DNA from: Hydrogenophaga sp.
Lineage (GTDB): Bacteria > Pseudomonadota > Gammaproteobacteria > Burkholderiales > Burkholderiaceae_C
DNA length: 64,000 nt
Reading direction: 5' to 3'
NCBI RefSeq assembly: GCF_030373245.1
Contig: NZ_JAUCZF010000002.1
Span: 372,001-436,000 of the forward strand
Part shown: piece after piece, positions 62,028-64,000 of the stretch
Layout: each line of letters begins with the position of its first letter
How positions within the stretch are numbered: position 1 is the first letter of the stretch
Notes under the pieces: generated by a model
Told to the model about the DNA's origin: nothing
What the model saw: the letters and a program-made list of their open reading frames with translations, nothing else
Database searches by the model: none
Made by a program: the position numbers and the translations under genes

Positions 62028-62987
62028 TTACTTGATCAGGCCAACTTCACGATAGTACTTCTCGGCGCCTGGATGCAGGGGGATCGGCATGCCCTTGATG
62101 GCGTTCTCGCGCTTGATCACTTTGGCCGCGTTGTGCGCGGCGTAGAGGGTTTCGATGTTGTCGTACATGGCCTTGGCCATGCGGTAGGCCACATCATCCG
62201 ACACATCGCTGTGGGTCACCAGGAAGTTGGTGATGGCTGCCGTGGGGATGGCTTCGGTCTGGCCGGTGTAGGTGTTGGCCGGGATCATGGCGGGCTGGTA
62301 GGCCGCATCCCCCACCTTGGTCACCACATCGGCGGGCACCGGAATCACCACGATCTTGATCGCCGTGGACAGGTCACGGATCGAAGCCACGCCCAGGCCG
62401 GCAGACTGCAAGGTGGCGTCGAGCTGGCGGTTCTTCATCAGCTCCACCGACTCGCCAAAGCCCAGGTACTCCACCTTGGCCATGTCGGCGTAGTTCAGGC
62501 CGGCAGCCTTGAAGACGGCGCGCGCATTGAGCTCGGTGCCCGACTTGGCCGCGCCCACGGAGACGCGCTTGCCTTTGAGGTCGGCCAGGGTCTTGATGCC
62601 CGAGTCGGCGCTGGCCACGATCTGGATGTAGTTGTTGTAGGTGCCCGAGAGGCCGCGCAGCTTGTCCAGTTTCTTGGGGAAGCCGGCTTCGGCGTTGCCC
62701 TGCCAGGCGTCGGAGACGGCATCGCCCAGCGCAATGGCCAGCTCCCCCCGGCCGGCCTGGAGCAGGTTGAGGTTTTCGGCCGAGGCCTTGGTCACCTGTG
62801 CGGTGGAGCGCACGTTGGGGATGTCTTTGGCGAAGATCTGCGACAGCGCCACACCCACGGGGTAGTACACGCCGCTCTGGCCGCCGGTGAGGATGTTGAT
62901 GAACTGCTGCTGCTGGGCCACAGCCGCGCCAGAGGCAACGGCGGCAGCGAGGCTGAGCCCCAGACCGACTTTGTGAAGCAAACGCAT
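62028..62987 (-). CDS. TAXI family TRAP solute-binding protein
   Basis: A 319-residue periplasmic binding protein with a signal peptide (residues 1-24, ends AVA). The TAXI family pattern is FINILTGGQSGVYYPVGVAL, VTKASAENLNLLQAGRGELA and LKGKRVSVGAAKSGTELNAR. It delivers a ligand, in known cases glutamate or related organic acids, to the fused TRAP permease downstream. An AGGAGA lies 8 bases before the ATG at 62987. It is divergent from xerD. Confidence 0.95.
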   Translation of the reverse strand: MRLLHKVGLGLSLAAAVASGAAVAQQQQFINILTGGQSGVYYPVGVALSQIFAKDIPNVRSTAQVTKASAENLNLLQAGRGELAIALGDAVSDAWQGNAEAGFPKKLDKLRGLSGTYNNYIQIVASADSGIKTLADLKGKRVSVGAAKSGTELNARAVFKAAGLNYADMAKVEYLGFGESVELMKNRQLDATLQSAGLGVASIRDLSTAIKIVVIPVPADVVTKVGDAAYQPAMIPANTYTGQTEAIPTAAITNFLVTHSDVSDDVAYRMAKAMYDNIETLYAAHNAAKVIKRENAIKGMPIPLHPGAEKYYREVGLIK

Positions 62988-63121
62988 AGATGAATCTCCT
63001 GAGGGTGAAAGGGAAGCAGACGGGCAGAATACCCCAATTGCCTTCATCGATCACCCCGGGAAACGCGTAGTGGCTGAGTCGGGTTTTCCCCGAGACGCAC
63101 CTTCTTTTTCGACCTGTCACC

Positions 63122-64000
63122 ATGCCACGCCATCGCGACACCGCCCATTCAGCAGCCAGCGTCCAGGGTTCTCCAGAAGCTCTGGCGAGCGAGGCCAGTG
63201 CAGGCGCGTTTGTTGACGCACTGTGGCTCGAAGAAGGTCTCTCGCGCAACACCCTGGACGCCTATCGGCGCGACCTCACGCTGCTGGGCGAGTGGCTGGC
63301 GCCACGCAGACGCGCCATTGCCCAGGCCACCGAGGCCGACCTCAACGCCTACTTCGCCGAGCGCCACACACAGACCCGTGCCACCACCGCCAACCGCCGC
63401 CTCACCGTCTTCAAGCGCTTCTTTCGCTGGGCGCTGCGCGAGCGCCTGGTTAATGCCGACCCGACGCTTCGGCTGCTGGCTGCACGCCAGCCGCTGCGTG
63501 TGCCCAAGACGTTGAGCGAGGCGCAGGTGGAGGCGCTGCTGAACGCGCCCGACACCGCCACGCCGCTGGGCCAGCGCGATCGCGCCATGCTGGAGCTCAT
63601 GTACGCCAGCGGCTTGAGGGTGAGCGAACTGGTCACGCTCAAGACCTACCACGTTGGCCACAACGAGCAGGTGTTGCGCATCACCGGCAAGGGCAACAAG
63701 GAGCGCTTGGTTCCGTTTGGCCAGGTGGCTGGGCAGTGGCTGCAGACCTGGCTGGCCGAGGGACGGCGCGAGGTGCTGGCGGGGCAGCAGAGCGAAGACC
63801 TGTTCGTGACCTCGCGCGGCACACGCGCTGGCGAGGCCATGAGCCGCGTGATGTTCTGGAACCTGGTGAAAAAATACGCGCAGCAGGCCGGCATCACCTT
63901 GGCGCTATCGCCCCACACCCTGCGCCATGCGTTTGCGACCCATTTGCTCAACCACGGCGCCGACCTGCGCGTGGTGCAGCTGCTGCTGGGCCACGCAGAC
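63122..64000 (+). CDS. xerD: Site-specific tyrosine recombinase XerD, cut by window end
   Basis: 293 visible codons of a tyrosine recombinase that resolves chromosome dimers at dif with XerC. The N-terminal core-binding domain has LWLEEGLSRNTLDAYRRDL and RRLTVFKRFFRWALRE. The catalytic residues seen are Arg166 (SGLRVSELV), Lys in TGKGNKERLVPFG, His265 and Arg268 (SPHTLRHAFAT) and His291 (LLLGHAD); the nucleophile Tyr lies beyond the window. The N-terminus is about 20 residues longer than usual, so a later start is possible. Confidence 0.93.
   Translation, partial: MPRHRDTAHSAASVQGSPEALASEASAGAFVDALWLEEGLSRNTLDAYRRDLTLLGEWLAPRRRAIAQATEADLNAYFAERHTQTRATTANRRLTVFKRFFRWALRERLVNADPTLRLLAARQPLRVPKTLSEAQVEALLNAPDTATPLGQRDRAMLELMYASGLRVSELVTLKTYHVGHNEQVLRITGKGNKERLVPFGQVAGQWLQTWLAEGRREVLAGQQSEDLFVTSRGTRAGEAMSRVMFWNLVKKYAQQAGITLALSPHTLRHAFATHLLNHGADLRVVQLLLGHAD

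Overview
The window is about 64 kb of high-GC chromosome from a beta-proteobacterium, most likely order Burkholderiales, family Comamonadaceae (a Hydrogenophaga- or Acidovorax-like organism). The evidence is the gene content and protein style: YeeE/YedE half-transporters, a CreBCD set, TAXI-TRAP with DUF1850, a full Entner-Doudoroff operon headed by zwf with a HexR-type operator, and tsaE-amiC-mutL-miaA neighbours. The genus is inference. No rRNA, tRNA, CRISPR array, complete insertion sequence or prophage was recognised.

Layout. 1-6.3 kb (mostly minus strand): a cut-off nitronate monooxygenase, an RcnB-like periplasmic protein with perfect 33-bp repeats, a TerB-like protein, a DUF938 methyltransferase, a YeeE/YedE pair, an SRAP (HMCES/YedK) protein on the plus strand, a solitary T4 gp19-like tail-tube protein, a low-GC membrane protein and an M23 peptidase. 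6.3-11.8 kb (minus): MoxR ATPase, DUF58, TgpA-type transglutaminase and MltB, leading into the M23 peptidase; this reads as a cell-envelope cluster. 11.9-18 kb: HDAC-like deacetylase overlapping a crotonase-family gene, an MscS channel, and a DctPQM TRAP operon. 18-23 kb (plus): etfB, etfA, acyl-CoA dehydrogenase and a second nitronate monooxygenase family gene. A strong -10 box and two related palindromes lie in front of etfB. 23-30.8 kb: PBP1a, a SOUL heme-binding protein, creB-creC-creD with two cre-tag-like repeats before creD, and a YdjM-like membrane protein.

30.8-36 kb is gene-poor and lower in GC, with long non-coding stretches around a six-helix membrane protein, a chemoreceptor, a secreted alpha/beta hydrolase and a PaaI-like thioesterase. 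36-43 kb (minus) is the glucose block zwf-pgl-edd-eda-pgi followed by mgsA; it converts glucose-6-phosphate to pyruvate plus glyceraldehyde-3-phosphate, with methylglyoxal synthase as an overflow branch. 43.2-53.8 kb holds the tsaE-amiC-mutL-miaA neighbourhood, interrupted by a DedA-like gene, an ammonium transporter, a hypothetical, a lipoprotein hydrolase and an MFS exporter. 53.8-64 kb: queG, a frameshifted acyl-CoA synthetase remnant, an Mce-type trio (MlaE-like, MlaD-like, lipoprotein) with no ATPase next to it, a low-GC hypothetical, an AEC carrier, a TAXI-TRAP operon with DUF1850, and xerD cut by the window end.

A dispersed repeat of about 70-85 bp (core GCGAAGCGGCGCAGGGGG plus an arm like GGAACCGGCTTTGCCGGGCC) occurs eight or nine times between genes and, in two cases, forms the 3' end of a coding sequence. 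Other points worth following up are the etf and creD control sites, a Pgi without the usual catalytic Glu, the lone tail-tube protein and the ATPase-less Mce trio. No clearly new multi-gene system was found.
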